Source: Saccharothrix sp. HUAS TT1 (lineage in GTDB: Bacteria; Actinomycetota; Actinomycetes; Mycobacteriales; Pseudonocardiaceae). Taken from it: a stretch of DNA of 64,000 nucleotides. Location: positions 868,001 through 932,000 of the forward strand of contig NZ_CP160453.1 in the NCBI RefSeq assembly GCF_040744945.1. The letters run 5' to 3'. The notes under the pieces were generated by a model, which searched no databases, had not been told where the DNA came from, and was given only the letters and a program-made list of their open reading frames with translations. Below, piece by piece: positions 40,636-50,164 of this stretch (position 1 is its first letter; every line of letters begins with the position of its first letter). Both the position numbers and the translations under genes were made by a program.

Positions 40636-42332
40636 CAGAACAGGAAGTAGCGCTGGGCCATCGGCAGCTCCGCCACCGGGTCGGGCTCGACCAGCTCGCC
40701 GTCGATGCGCACGGCGAAGCTGTCCGGGTCGACCTCCACCCGCGGCATCGCGTCGTTGAGCACCATGTCCGCCTTCGTGACGCCCCGCGTGTCCCGGATC
40801 GGCACCAACGGCCGCGCCAACCGCAGCACGTCCGCCAGGTCCGCGTCGACCGCCTGCTGCGACACGAAGTGCACGCTGCTCCGCGCCGCCGAGTGCGCGC
40901 CGAACATCGGCCGGGCGAACACCGGCTGCGGCGTCGGGATGGACGCGTTCGCGTCACCCATCGCCGCGTGCGCGATGAACCCGCCCTTCAGCACCACCGA
41001 CGGCCGCACGCCGAAGAACTTCGGCTCCCACAGCACCAGGTCGGCCAGCTTGCCGACCTCCACCGACCCGACCTCGTGGTCGATGCCGTGCGCGACGGCC
41101 GGGTTGATCGTGTACTTGGCCACGTACCGGCGGGCCCGCAGGTTGTCCGCCACCTCGCCGTGCCGCCGCTGCATCACGTGCGCGGTCTGCCAGGTCCGGA
41201 TGATCACCTCGCCGACCCGGCCCATGGCCTGCGAGTCCGAGCTGATCATCGAGATCGCGCCCAGGTCGTGCAGCACGTCCTCGGCGGCGATCGTGGTCGG
41301 CCGGATGCGGCTCTCGGCGAACGCCAGGTCCTCGGGCACCGACGGGTTGAGGTGGTGGCACACCATGAGCATGTCCAGGTGCTCTTCGAGCGTGTTCACC
41401 GTGTGCGGGCGGGTCGGGTTGGTCGAGGACGGCAGCACGTTCGGCTCGGACACCACCCGGATGATGTCCGGCGCGTGCCCGCCGCCCGCGCCCTCGGAGT
41501 GGTAGGCGTTGATCGACCGGCCGGCGATCGCGGCCAGGGTCGACTCCAGGAAACCGGCCTCGTTCAGCGTGTCGGTGTGGATCGCGACCTGCACGCCCGA
41601 CTCGTCGGCCACCCGCAGGCACGCGTCGATCGCCGCGGGCGTGGTGCCCCAGTCCTCGTGCAGCTTGAACCCGCCCGCGCCACCGGCCAGCTGCTCGCGC
41701 AGCGCGTCCTCGCGGGTCGTGTTGCCCTTGCCCAGCAGCAGCACGTTCACCGGCAGGTGGTCCAGCGAGGCCAGCATCCGGCCCAGGTTCCACGCGCCGG
41801 GCGTCACCGTGGTGGCCTTCGTGCCCTCGGCGGGACCCGTGCCGCCGCCGATCAGCGTGGTCAGGCCGGACGCGACGGCGGTGTCCACGATGCCGGGGGT
41901 GATGAAGTGCACGTGGCAGTCGATGCCGCCCGCCGTCAGCACCTTCCCGTTGCCCGACAGCACCTCGGTGGACGGGCCGATGACCAGCGCCGGGTCGACG
42001 CCGTCCATGGTGTCGGGGTTGCCCGCCTTGCCGATGGCCGCGATCCGGCCGTCGCGCACGCCGACGTCCGCCTTCACCACGCCCCAGTGGTCCAGCACGA
42101 CCGCGCCCGTGATGACGAGGTCCGGCGCGCCCTCCGCCCGGGTGGCCACGCCCTGGCCCATCGACTCGCGGACCACCTTGCCGCCGCCGAAGATCACCTC
42201 GTCGCCCGCGCCCGCGCCGCGGCTGCGGTCCTCGGTCACCTCGATCAGCAGGTCGGTGTCGGCGAGCCGGATCCGGTCGCCGACCGTCGGCCCCAGCAGT
42301 TCCGCGTACCGGCGGCGGCTGACCCCGCTCAC
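40635..42332 (-). CDS. ureC: Urease alpha subunit
   Basis: The 565-residue catalytic subunit, hydrolysing urea to ammonia and carbamate at a dinickel site. The carbamylated lysine is in [10 protein letters not shown] (about K223); nickel-binding His residues are in [21 protein letters not shown] and [16 protein letters not shown]; the flap contains [13 protein letters not shown] with the catalytic His. Full length. GTG 42332 overlaps the ureB stop (GTGA). Confidence 0.97.
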   Translation of the reverse strand: MSGVSRRRYAELLGPTVGDRIRLADTDLLIEVTEDRSRGAGAGDEVIFGGGKVVRESMGQGVATRAEGAPDLVITGAVVLDHWGVVKADVGVRDGRIAAIGKAGNPDTMDGVDPALVIGPSTEVLSGNGKVLTAGGIDCHVHFITPGIVDTAVASGLTTLIGGGTGPAEGTKATTVTPGAWNLGRMLASLDHLPVNVLLLGKGNTTREDALREQLAGGAGGFKLHEDWGTTPAAIDACLRVADESGVQVAIHTDTLNEAGFLESTLAAIAGRSINAYHSEGAGGGHAPDIIRVVSEPNVLPSSTNPTRPHTVNTLEEHLDMLMVCHHLNPSVPEDLAFAESRIRPTTIAAEDVLHDLGAISMISSDSQAMGRVGEVIIRTWQTAHVMQRRHGEVADNLRARRYVAKYTINPAVAHGIDHEVGSVEVGKLADLVLWEPKFFGVRPSVVLKGGFIAHAAMGDANASIPTPQPVFARPMFGAHSAARSSVHFVSQQAVDADLADVLRLARPLVPIRDTRGVTKADMVLNDAMPRVEVDPDSFAVRIDGELVEPDPVAELPMAQRYFLF

Positions 42333-42640
42333 CGGTCCAGCTCCCCCGCCCACTCCGGCCGCAGGCCGGGCACCCGCCGCGCCCCCGCGATCGGCACCAG
42401 GACGACCTCCCGCTCCACGCCGGGCTCGAACCGCACCGCCGTGCCCGCCGGGACGTCCAACCGCTTGCCCCACGCGGCCTCGCGGTCGAACTCCAGCCCG
42501 GGGTTGACCGCCGCGAAGTGGTAGTGCGACCCGACCTGCACCGGGCGGTCCGCCGCGTTGACCACGACCAGCGTCGTGCGCGGCCGTCCGGGGTTCAGCT
42601 CGACCGGCTCGTCGCCGGTGATGATCTCGCCTGGGCGCAT
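42329..42640 (-). CDS. ureB: Urease beta subunit
   Basis: A 103-residue urease small subunit: [38 protein letters not shown] and [14 protein letters not shown] are family landmarks. ATG 42640 is used; a TTG just before it is less likely. It follows ureA by 16 bases and overlaps ureC by four. Confidence 0.96.
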   Translation of the reverse strand: MRPGEIITGDEPVELNPGRPRTTLVVVNAADRPVQVGSHYHFAAVNPGLEFDREAAWGKRLDVPAGTAVRFEPGVEREVVLVPIAGARRVPGLRPEWAGELDR

Positions 42641-42656
42641 CAACCGCTCCTCGGGT

Positions 42657-42959
42657 TCACACGATCGGGTCGTGCACGGTCACGAGCTTCGTGCCGTCCG
42701 GGAAGGTCGCCTCGACCTGCACGGACTCGATCATCGACGGCACGCCGTCCAGCACCTGGTCGCGGGTGAGGACGTGCCGGCCGCTCTCCATCAGCTCGCT
42801 GACCGTCCGGCCGTCCCGGGCGCCTTCGAGCACGTGGGCGGTGATCAGGGCGACCGCCTCCGGGTAGTTCAGCACCACCCCGCGCTCCAACCGCCTGCGC
42901 GCGACGTCCGCCGCCACGTGGACCAGCAGCTTGTCCCGCTCGTGCGGTGTCAGGTGCAT
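42657..42959 (-). CDS. ureA: Urease gamma subunit
   Basis: A 100-residue subunit exactly of the family length, with [22 protein letters not shown] at the start, [21 protein letters not shown] and [26 protein letters not shown]. It is the first gene of ureABCFG on the minus strand; the promoter must lie in the 151-base gap shared with the divergent sigma-factor operon. Confidence 0.97.
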   Translation of the reverse strand: MHLTPHERDKLLVHVAADVARRRLERGVVLNYPEAVALITAHVLEGARDGRTVSELMESGRHVLTRDQVLDGVPSMIESVQVEATFPDGTKLVTVHDPIV

Positions 42960-43110
42960 GACTGGTGGTCTACCACGGGACACGACGCGAACGCGGGGTG
43001 GAAACAAGGGCTTAACCTGCCCGCCGGCCGTCTCCGGATTTTTCCGCTGCTCCCAGGGCAACCGATCGGACCTCTCAAGCGTGCACTGCACAACGAGAAG
43101 AGAGGGCCGT
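42960..43110. promoter_or_regulatory. Divergent promoter region of urease and the sigma-factor operon
   Basis: A 151-base gap between the ureA and sigma-factor starts. A more A/T-rich segment (GGAAACAAGGGCTTAACC, about 43001-43018) and GGATTTTTCC (43036-43045, a palindromic word) are the most likely control sites. GAAGAGAGGG before 43111 is the ribosome site of the sigma gene. No assignable promoter consensus. Confidence 0.35.
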
Positions 43111-43629
43111 GTGACCGTGGTTCTGCCCGTGGAGCGCCCCAAGGACCAGGTGGGCGTGCGCGACTTCGCCGAGTTCGCGCGCACGTCGATGCCGGGCCTG
43201 CTGCGGTACGGGCACGTCCTGACGGGCAACCCCCACGACGCCGCGGACCTGGTGCAGACCGTGCTGGAGAAGGTCGCTTCGCGCTGGTCGGCGCTCCTGC
43301 GCAAGGCCTCCGACCCGTTGGCGTACGCGCGGCGGGCGATGGCGAACGCGCACGTCAGCCGGTGGCGGCGGCACCGGCGGGAGAACCTGGTCGCCGACCT
43401 GCCCGAGGTGCCCGCCGCCGAGGGCGCGGACCGCTTGGAGCACGAACCCCTGTGGCGGGCGTTGCGCGCCCTGCCACCGCGCCAGCGCGCGGTGGTGGTG
43501 CTGCGGTACTACGAAAACCTCTCCGAAGAGGAGATCGCCCGCACCCTCGGCATCTCGCGGGGCACCGTCAAGAGCCAGAGCAGCAAGGCGATGGCCGCAC
43601 TACGAGCGCGGGCGGGTGAGTGGGCTTGA
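43111..43629 (+). CDS. SigE-family ECF RNA polymerase sigma factor
   Basis: A 172-residue extracytoplasmic-function sigma factor of the actinobacterial SigE family. Region 2 is [41 protein letters not shown]; region 4 is [44 protein letters not shown] with the helix-turn-helix. The GTG start has a purine-rich ribosome site. It overlaps the next gene, a membrane protein, by 10 bases, the common sigma/anti-sigma arrangement in this family. Confidence 0.92.
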   Translation: MTVVLPVERPKDQVGVRDFAEFARTSMPGLLRYGHVLTGNPHDAADLVQTVLEKVASRWSALLRKASDPLAYARRAMANAHVSRWRRHRRENLVADLPEVPAAEGADRLEHEPLWRALRALPPRQRAVVVLRYYENLSEEEIARTLGISRGTVKSQSSKAMAALRARAGEWA

Positions 43630-44267
43630 ACGGCGAGGACGACTTCGACGGGGAGCTGCGCGCGTTCCTGGCGGACGACCGGCTGGCGCTGCCGGTGCGG
43701 CCGGGCGCGGTCGAAGCGCTCGCCGCCCGGGGCGCCCGACGAGCGCGACGACGGGCGATGGCGTCCGCGGGCGCCGCCGCGGCGGTGGTGCTCGCCGCCG
43801 CCGGCGGTGTCACCGCGGTGGTCCTGCGCGGCCCGGGGGCCGGACCCGCCGCGTCCGGCGTCGTGGGAACCGTCACGGTCACCGTCGCCCCGCCGCCCGG
43901 CTTCGGTGAGCTGCGACTGGGCACGGGTGAGCGCGAGGCGCTGGCCACCGGCCTGCTCGGCTCGCCGACCGACCTGCCCGGCGGCTGCCGGCAGTACCCG
44001 GCGGGAGACGGCGCGGTGGCTGTCGTCGCACCGGGGCGCGGCGTCGTGCGCCTCACGCTCCCCCGATCCGGGGAAACCGTCGCGGGCATCCGGATCGGCT
44101 CACCCACCACCGACGTGGAAGCCGCGTACGGGACCTCCGCCCGGCCCGACGCCGAGGGCCTGGTCGTCCCGATGCCGGGGCAACCGCCCTGGCGCTACTC
44201 GTTCTCCGCCGAAGCGGGCCGGGTCACCGCCGTGCGCGTCGAGGTGGAGGACACCCCCTGCGGGTGA
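43620..44267 (+). CDS. Membrane protein, probable anti-sigma partner
   Basis: A 215-residue protein with a short cytoplasmic part (DDFDGELRAFLADDRLALP), one membrane helix (about 47-70, ASAGAAAAVVLAAAGGVTAVV) and an external domain of about 140 residues. No zinc-finger (HxxxCxxC) motif is visible. It overlaps the sigma gene, so a membrane-bound anti-sigma role is likely in analogy with other SigE-family operons. The external domain (FGELRLGTGEREALATGLLG ... VRVEVEDTPCG) resembles that of the following lipoprotein. GTG 43620 or TTG 43626 may be the start. Confidence 0.7.
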   Translation: MGLNGEDDFDGELRAFLADDRLALPVRPGAVEALAARGARRARRRAMASAGAAAAVVLAAAGGVTAVVLRGPGAGPAASGVVGTVTVTVAPPPGFGELRLGTGEREALATGLLGSPTDLPGGCRQYPAGDGAVAVVAPGRGVVRLTLPRSGETVAGIRIGSPTTDVEAAYGTSARPDAEGLVVPMPGQPPWRYSFSAEAGRVTAVRVEVEDTPCG

Positions 44268-44303
44268 CCACCCGCCACACCTACCGACGAACGGAGCCCC
44301 ACC

Positions 44304-44822
44304 ATGCGCTTCACCACCCTCACCGCCCTGCTCGCCACCCTGACGGGCTGCGTGGCGACCGCACCGCCGATCACCGCCGACGAGGTGGCGGCGGTCAGCA
44401 CCGTCACCGAGACGGTGGTCGCCGGGCCGCCGACCGAACTCGACCACGGCGGCTTCGGACCGATCCGGATCGGCTCGTCGTTCGCCGAGGTCGAGGCCAC
44501 CGGCCTGATCGGCGGCCGGACCAACCCCGTCGACCACCCCTGCGCCTACCACGACTTCACGATGCCGCTGCGCGGTTCGGTGGTCTTCGACCAGGACCGG
44601 GAGGTCTCCTCGATCATCGTCCTGAACACCGACACCACCGAGGGGGTGGGCGTCGGCGAGCCCCTGCCCCGGGTGCCGGAGGTCTACCCGTCCGCCGCGC
44701 GCAACGAGTACGGCTACCTGGTCGCGCTCGACTCCGGCAACTCCTACGGCTTCTACTCGATCGACAGCACCGCGATCACCTCGGTGGACCTGCGCCGGGC
44801 CGGGCAGCCCTGCCACGGGTGA
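44304..44822 (+). CDS. Lipoprotein related to the anti-sigma external domain
   Basis: A 172-residue lipoprotein: signal peptide MRFTTLTALLATLTGC with lipobox LTGC (Cys16), then a domain beginning HGGFGPIRIGSSFAEVEATGLIGG. The same ordered features occur in the preceding membrane protein: FG..(R)(L/I)G start, a pair of cysteines (CAYHDF, RAGQPCHG end) and a second IGxxxxxVxxxYxS repeat (VGEPLPRVPEVYPSA). A duplication within the operon is likely, and the lipoprotein may compete for or carry the same signal. It lies 36 bases after the membrane-protein gene. Confidence 0.75.
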   Translation: MRFTTLTALLATLTGCVATAPPITADEVAAVSTVTETVVAGPPTELDHGGFGPIRIGSSFAEVEATGLIGGRTNPVDHPCAYHDFTMPLRGSVVFDQDREVSSIIVLNTDTTEGVGVGEPLPRVPEVYPSAARNEYGYLVALDSGNSYGFYSIDSTAITSVDLRRAGQPCHG

Positions 44823-44958
44823 CCGGCGTGATCACCTGTTCGCGCTGAATCGGTTCCTTGATCGTGACCGACGACACGCGTGGCCGCGATTGCCTGCACG
44901 TCGGAACGGGAGCAAGGTGCACCCAACTCTTCACTCCCGCCGAGAAGGAGCGCACAGC

Positions 44959-46071
44959 GTGGTGCAGACCGAGGACGACGGTTTCCGGCCGGGTCTCGAA
45001 GGCGTGGTCGCCTTCCGCACCGAGATCGCCGAGCCCGACCGCGACGGTGGCGCGCTGCGCTACCGCGGCGTCGACATCGAGGACCTGGCGGGCCACGTCA
45101 CGTTCGGCAACGTGTGGGCGTTGCTCGTCGACGGCCGCTTCGGCCCCGGCCTGCCGCCCGCCGAGCCGTTCCCCATCCCGGTGCACACCGGCGACGTCCG
45201 GGTCGACGTGCAGGCCGCGCTGGCCATGGTCGCCCCGATCTGGGGCTACCAGCCGCTGCTGGACATCACCGACGAGCAGGCGCGCGAGCAGCTGGCCCGC
45301 GCCTCCGTCATGGCCCTGTCCTACGCGGCGCAGTCCGCGCGCGGCATCGGCAGGCCCGCCGTGCCGCAGCACCGCATCGACGAGTGCCGGACCATCACCG
45401 AGCGCTTCCTCACCCGCTGGCGCGGCGAACCCGACCCGGCGCACGTCAAGGCGCTGGACGCGTACTGGGTGTCGGCCGCAGAGCACGGGCTGAACGCGTC
45501 CACGTTCACCGCCAGGGTGATCGCCTCCACCGGCGCGGACGTGGCGGCGTCCATGTCCGGCGCGATCGGCGCCATGTCCGGCCCGCTGCACGGCGGCGCG
45601 CCCGCCCGCGTCCTGCCGATGATCGAGGAGGTCGAGCGGACCGGCGACGCGCAGGCCTACGTCAAGGGCGTCCTCGACCGCGGCGAGCGCCTGATGGGCT
45701 TCGGCCACCGCGTGTACCGCGCGGAGGACCCCCGCGCCCGCGTGCTGCGGCGGACGTGCCGGGAACTCGGCGCCACCCGCTACGAAGCCGCCAACGCCCT
45801 CGAACAGGCCGCCCTGGCCGAACTCCGCGAACGCCGCCCCGACCGCGCCATCGAGACCAACGTCGAGTTCTGGGCCGCCGTGATCCTGGACTTCGCCCAG
45901 GTGCCGCCGCACATGATGCCCGCGATGTTCACCTGCGCCCGCACCGCCGGCTGGTCGGCGCACATCCTGGAGCAGAAGCGCACCGGCCGCCTGGTCCGCC
46001 CGTCCGCGAAGTACGTCGGCCCCGGCCCGCGCAAGCCGTCCGAGGTGGAGGGCTGGGGCGAAATCGCCTGA
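44959..46071 (+). CDS. citA: Second citrate synthase (CitA type)
   Basis: A 370-residue, shorter citrate synthase without the N-terminal strand domain of GltA. It keeps the His residues in SGPLHGGAPARV and LMGFGHRVYRAEDPR and the Asp/Glu region (RAIETNVEFWAAVILDFAQV), though the usual D of NVDFY is replaced by E (NVEFW). The family of CitA in M. tuberculosis (Rv0889c) has the same size and neighbourhood (serC, sepH). A 2-methylcitrate synthase role cannot be excluded, but no prpBD genes are here. GTG 44959 has GAAGGAG 9 bases upstream. Confidence 0.85.
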   Translation: MVQTEDDGFRPGLEGVVAFRTEIAEPDRDGGALRYRGVDIEDLAGHVTFGNVWALLVDGRFGPGLPPAEPFPIPVHTGDVRVDVQAALAMVAPIWGYQPLLDITDEQAREQLARASVMALSYAAQSARGIGRPAVPQHRIDECRTITERFLTRWRGEPDPAHVKALDAYWVSAAEHGLNASTFTARVIASTGADVAASMSGAIGAMSGPLHGGAPARVLPMIEEVERTGDAQAYVKGVLDRGERLMGFGHRVYRAEDPRARVLRRTCRELGATRYEAANALEQAALAELRERRPDRAIETNVEFWAAVILDFAQVPPHMMPAMFTCARTAGWSAHILEQKRTGRLVRPSAKYVGPGPRKPSEVEGWGEIA

Positions 46072-47340
<1,269 letters not shown>

Positions 47341-47350
47341 CCACCGCACA

Positions 47351-47394
47351 CGCGAACGGGGGCCGTCCCAGCACCGGGACGGCCCCCGTTCGCG
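47351..47394. terminator. Perfect 19-bp hairpin terminator after serC
   Basis: CGCGAACGGGGGCCGTCCC (47351-47369) and GGGACGGCCCCCGTTCGCG (47376-47394) pair without mismatch around AGCACC, 10 bases after the serC stop. Confidence 0.9.
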
Positions 47395-47591
47395 TCCCGG
47401 CGCTTCGGGAACCCGCACCGACCTGTCGGACGTGACAGCCGAGTGAAACTCGCGGTAACGGAGGTGCGGACACCGCCGACATACGGCAAGATCACACGAA
47501 GATATCGGTGACCACGGCGAGTCTCCCCCGTCAAGGCGGCACGCCGCATTAACGTGAGTACTCGGCGAGGTGAGCCATCCGGGAGGCCATG

Positions 47592-48482
47592 ATGCGAGCG
47601 TTGCGAGTCATCGGGCTCGAAGACGACGGCAAGTCCGTCATCCTCGAGGACCCGGATCGCGGCGAGCGCTTCGTGCTCCCCGCCGACGAACGCCTGCGCG
47701 CGGCCGCCCGCGGCGACCTGACCCGTCTCGGCCAGATCGAGATCGAGGTCGAGAGCCAGATGCGCCCCCGCGAGATCCAGGCGCGCATCCGCGCGGGCGA
47801 GTCCGTCGCCCAGGTCGCGGCCGCCGCCGGCCTGCCGGCGCACCGCATAGAGCGCTACGCCTACCCGGTCCTCCTCGAACGCTCCCGGACCGCCGACCTG
47901 GCCCAGCGCGCCCACCCCGTCCGCGAGGACGGCCCGGACGTGCAGACCCTGGGCGAGGTCGTCGCGCACTCCTTCGGCCTGCGCGGCCAGGAGTACGCCG
48001 ACGTCAGCTGGGACTCGTGGCGCGGCGAGGACGGCCGCTGGGTCGTCCAGCTCCACTGGACGGCGGGCAGGTCCGACAACCTCGCCCACTGGGCGTTCCA
48101 CCCCGGCGCGCAAGGCGGCACGGTGACCGCCCTGGACGACGGAGCCATGGAACTCATGGACCCGAACCCCAACCGCACCCTGCGCACCGTCCGCCCGGTC
48201 ACCCAACTGGCCCGCCAGGCCCTGGACCTGGAAAAGCAACAGGAACCGGAAATCCTCGCCCGCGAGGAACCCGCTCCCCCGCCCCCACCGGCCCAGGACC
48301 CCCAACCAACCGCCGAACCGGACCCGATCCCCGTCACCGAGGACCAACCGGCCGCCCAGCAGCCACCAGCCGCCAAGCAGCCACCCCGGGGCAAGGAACC
48401 GCCGAAGCGGGGCAAGAAGAACCACCCCATCGTCCCCTCGTGGGAAGACGTCCTCCTGGGCGTCCGCTCCACCCGAGGCTGA
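47592..48482 (+). CDS. sepH: Cell-division regulator SepH
   Basis: A 296-residue SepH (DUF3071) protein. In Streptomyces and Mycobacterium SepH binds FtsZ and promotes Z-ring assembly. The N-terminal domain has MRALRVIGLEDDGKSVILED and the helix-turn-helix-like MRPREIQARIRAGESVAQVA; a long Pro/Gln/Glu-rich disordered region follows from about residue 215, and the conserved C-terminal motif KNHPIVPSWEDVLLGVR ends the protein. ATG 47592 is preferred over 47589 because GGGAGG is then 5 bases away. The order sepH/serC is shared with Rv0883c-Rv0884c. Confidence 0.93.
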   Translation: MRALRVIGLEDDGKSVILEDPDRGERFVLPADERLRAAARGDLTRLGQIEIEVESQMRPREIQARIRAGESVAQVAAAAGLPAHRIERYAYPVLLERSRTADLAQRAHPVREDGPDVQTLGEVVAHSFGLRGQEYADVSWDSWRGEDGRWVVQLHWTAGRSDNLAHWAFHPGAQGGTVTALDDGAMELMDPNPNRTLRTVRPVTQLARQALDLEKQQEPEILAREEPAPPPPPAQDPQPTAEPDPIPVTEDQPAAQQPPAAKQPPRGKEPPKRGKKNHPIVPSWEDVLLGVRSTRG

Positions 48483-48491
48483 GACACCACC

Positions 48492-48522
48492 AGAAGGGCC
48501 CCGCCACCAGCGGGGCCCTTCT
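48492..48522. terminator. Hairpin terminator after sepH
   Basis: AGAAGGGCCCCGC (48492-48504) and GCGGGGCCCTTCT (48510-48522) pair perfectly over a 5-base loop, 9 bases after the sepH stop, followed by a short T-containing run. Confidence 0.88.
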
Positions 48523-48575
48523 ACATCACTCCACCACCAATCCCCACCACATCGGACCCGCAACGCCCCCGCAGA

Positions 48576-48709
48576 GGTTCGATTTGACATGGGTTCGGGT
48601 GCCATAGGCTGGTCGAAGCCGGCAGGCCTGGCGGGACGCTCTTCCCCGCCGGGCCTGCCGGCTTTGGCCTGCATAGGGTGCCCGTAAGGGCCCCATGTCA
48701 AATCGAACC
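48576..48709. repeat. 134-bp cruciform-like element with 18-bp terminal inverted repeats
   Basis: Terminal arms GGTTCGATTTGACATGGG (48576-48593) and CCCATGTCAAATCGAACC (48692-48709) are perfect inverted repeats. Inside is a second perfect dyad, AAGCCGGCAGGCC (48616-48628) with GGCCTGCCGGCTT (48652-48664), extended by GGCGGG/CCCGCC. The A/T content of the outer arms is unlike the surroundings. No reading frame. A MITE-like element or a structured RNA are both possible; no target-site duplication is evident (left flank CAGA, right flank GGAC). Confidence 0.7.
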
Positions 48710-48724
48710 GGACTCTCCCCGACT

Positions 48725-48878
48725 CCTGAACGCTGAACTCAGCACTCCTGAACGTAGGACTCTCGCACCCTGAACGTAGGACTCTCGCACTCCCAACGTA
48801 GGACTCTCGCGCTCGGAACGTAGGACACGCGGGACGTGAGCGTTCGACACGCGGGACGTGAGGGTTCGACTCACGCGG
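48725..48878. repeat. Tandem repeat cluster, copy 3 of the dispersed family
   Basis: About six tandem units of 22-24 bases, for example CTGAACGTAGGACTCTCGCAC (twice nearly unchanged), CCAACGTAGGACTCTCGCGC, GGAACGTAGGACACGCGGG, and inverted-sense forms GCGTTCGACACGCGGGACG and GGTTCGACTCACGCGGG. The first unit is the variant GAACGCTGAACTCAGCAC. The same words occur at 18523-18660 and 28042-28163. It lies between sepH and the membrane-protein genes. Confidence 0.8.
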
Positions 48879-48916
48879 GTGTTTACGGACGGTGAGCAGG
48901 TGGGTAGCCACGCGTC

Positions 48917-49291
48917 ATGCTGGGACGACTGGTCGTCGGAGCCGTGCTGGGCTCCGCTCTGGGGGCCGCCTGGTGGGGCCTGCGCGAGTTCATCGCCTCC
49001 GGAACCATCTGCTCGACCGACGACTGGGACTGCCTGGCCATGGGCCTGTTCGCCATGCCGATCAGCCTCATCATCGGCGTCCTCATCGCCTGGCTGGTCA
49101 TCAAGGCCGCCCACCAGTCCCGCCCCCTGGGCTACGCCATCGTCGGCGTCACCTTCACCGCCGCCCTGACCCTCCTCACCGTCTGGGTCTCGATCCCGGC
49201 CGGTTCCGTCGCCGCCGGCCTCCTCGGCTTCGTGCTGGCCGCCCCGGTGACAGCGCGCCACCCGGTCAGCCACACTGCTGCCCGTGACTGA
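48917..49291 (+). CDS. Small membrane protein
   Basis: A 124-residue hydrophobic protein with four predicted helices (LVVGAVLGSALGAAWWGL; LFAMPISLIIGVLIAWLVI; AIVGVTFTAALTLLTVWVSI; AGLLGFVLAAPV). A loop between helices 1 and 2 has CSTDDWDC, a possible disulfide. No family is recognised. The stop overlaps the start of the next membrane-protein gene by eight bases, indicating coupled translation and probable partnership. Confidence 0.7.
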   Translation: MLGRLVVGAVLGSALGAAWWGLREFIASGTICSTDDWDCLAMGLFAMPISLIIGVLIAWLVIKAAHQSRPLGYAIVGVTFTAALTLLTVWVSIPAGSVAAGLLGFVLAAPVTARHPVSHTAARD

Positions 49292-49760
49292 CGCCCAGCA
49301 CACCCCGCGCAACCAGCACACCCCGCGCACCCCGCACCCCTCCCGCCTCACCGCGGGCGGCTTCGCGCTCAAGGTGCTGCTGCGCGTCGTGGTGTCCGCC
49401 GTCGTCGGTTCCGCGCTGCTCATCGCCTGGATCTGGGCCTACCGCACCGGCGTCCTCGACCGGGTCGTCAACGAGACCACCCTGGGCGAGTTCATCCTCT
49501 TGATCGTGGTCGGCCTGCCGATCGCGCTGCTGCTCAGCGCCCTGCTCGCGGGCCCGCTGCTGTGGCTGCTGAAGGTCCGCCCGGTCTGGCCGATCGTGCT
49601 GACCGGCCCGATCCTGCTGGGCCTCGCCCACTACTTCAAACTCCCCGACAGGTTCACCTCACTGGGTGACCAGTGGACCGTCCTCGTCCTGCTGGCGGGC
49701 GCGAGCTACGGCCTGGCCGGCCTGATCACCGCGCCGACCATCCTCCGCCGCAAGCGGTAA
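49284..49760 (+). CDS. Membrane protein, partner of the preceding gene
   Basis: A 158-residue protein with a His/Thr/Pro-rich N-terminal tail (TPRNQHTPRTPHPSR) and four or five membrane helices (VVSAVVGSALLIAWIWAY; FILLIVVGLPIALLLSALL; WPIVLTGPILLGLAHYF; LLAGASYGLAGLI). Similar in style to its partner upstream. GTG 49284 overlaps the preceding stop. Function unknown. Confidence 0.7.
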   Translation: MTDAQHTPRNQHTPRTPHPSRLTAGGFALKVLLRVVVSAVVGSALLIAWIWAYRTGVLDRVVNETTLGEFILLIVVGLPIALLLSALLAGPLLWLLKVRPVWPIVLTGPILLGLAHYFKLPDRFTSLGDQWTVLVLLAGASYGLAGLITAPTILRRKR

Positions 49761-49806
49761 CCACCCCTCCAACACCCCCCAACAACCCACCCTCACGCCT
49801 CACCCC

Positions 49807-50073
49807 TCACCCTTCAGCCGGCGCCGGCACCGCGTCCAACTCCCCCTCCCCGAACCCCTCGAACCGACACCACTCCACCGCGTCCTCCCTGCTGATGGGC
49901 CTGGCCCCCTCGGGCCGGACGCCGCCGACCACGTCCCACCCGTCCACCGCGAGCACGTGCAATCGCCCCCCGCGCACCGCCAACAACCTCCCGCGCGGGA
50001 ACGCCATTGTCGGCTCGGCCCTCAGGAACCGGACGTCCACCCCAACCACCACCTCTCGGAGCTTGACCTCCAC
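49807..50073 (-). CDS. Small hypothetical protein
   Basis: A possible 88-residue protein, beta-rich in appearance (VEVKLREVVVGVDVRFL, GRLLAVRGGRLHVLAVDGWDVVGG) with an acidic end. The GTG 50073 start is weakly supported; the frame continues upstream antisense to the ABC transporter gene, which is rejected. It lies divergent from the transporter with 91 bases between. I keep it because the composition is protein-like and nothing else occupies the stretch. Confidence 0.45.
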   Translation of the reverse strand: MEVKLREVVVGVDVRFLRAEPTMAFPRGRLLAVRGGRLHVLAVDGWDVVGGVRPEGARPISREDAVEWCRFEGFGEGELDAVPAPAEG

Positions 50074-50164
50074 CCAGCTCCAGCTTGCACGCTCAACGGC
50101 GGGAAAACCGGATGCCGACTGTCGGTCCACCTTCGTACCGTCAGGGTGGACCGGAGGGGGACTC

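Noticed and set aside
44959..46071. 2-methylcitrate synthase
   Set aside because: No prpB or prpD gene nearby and the neighbourhood is that of citA; cannot be excluded but not preferred.
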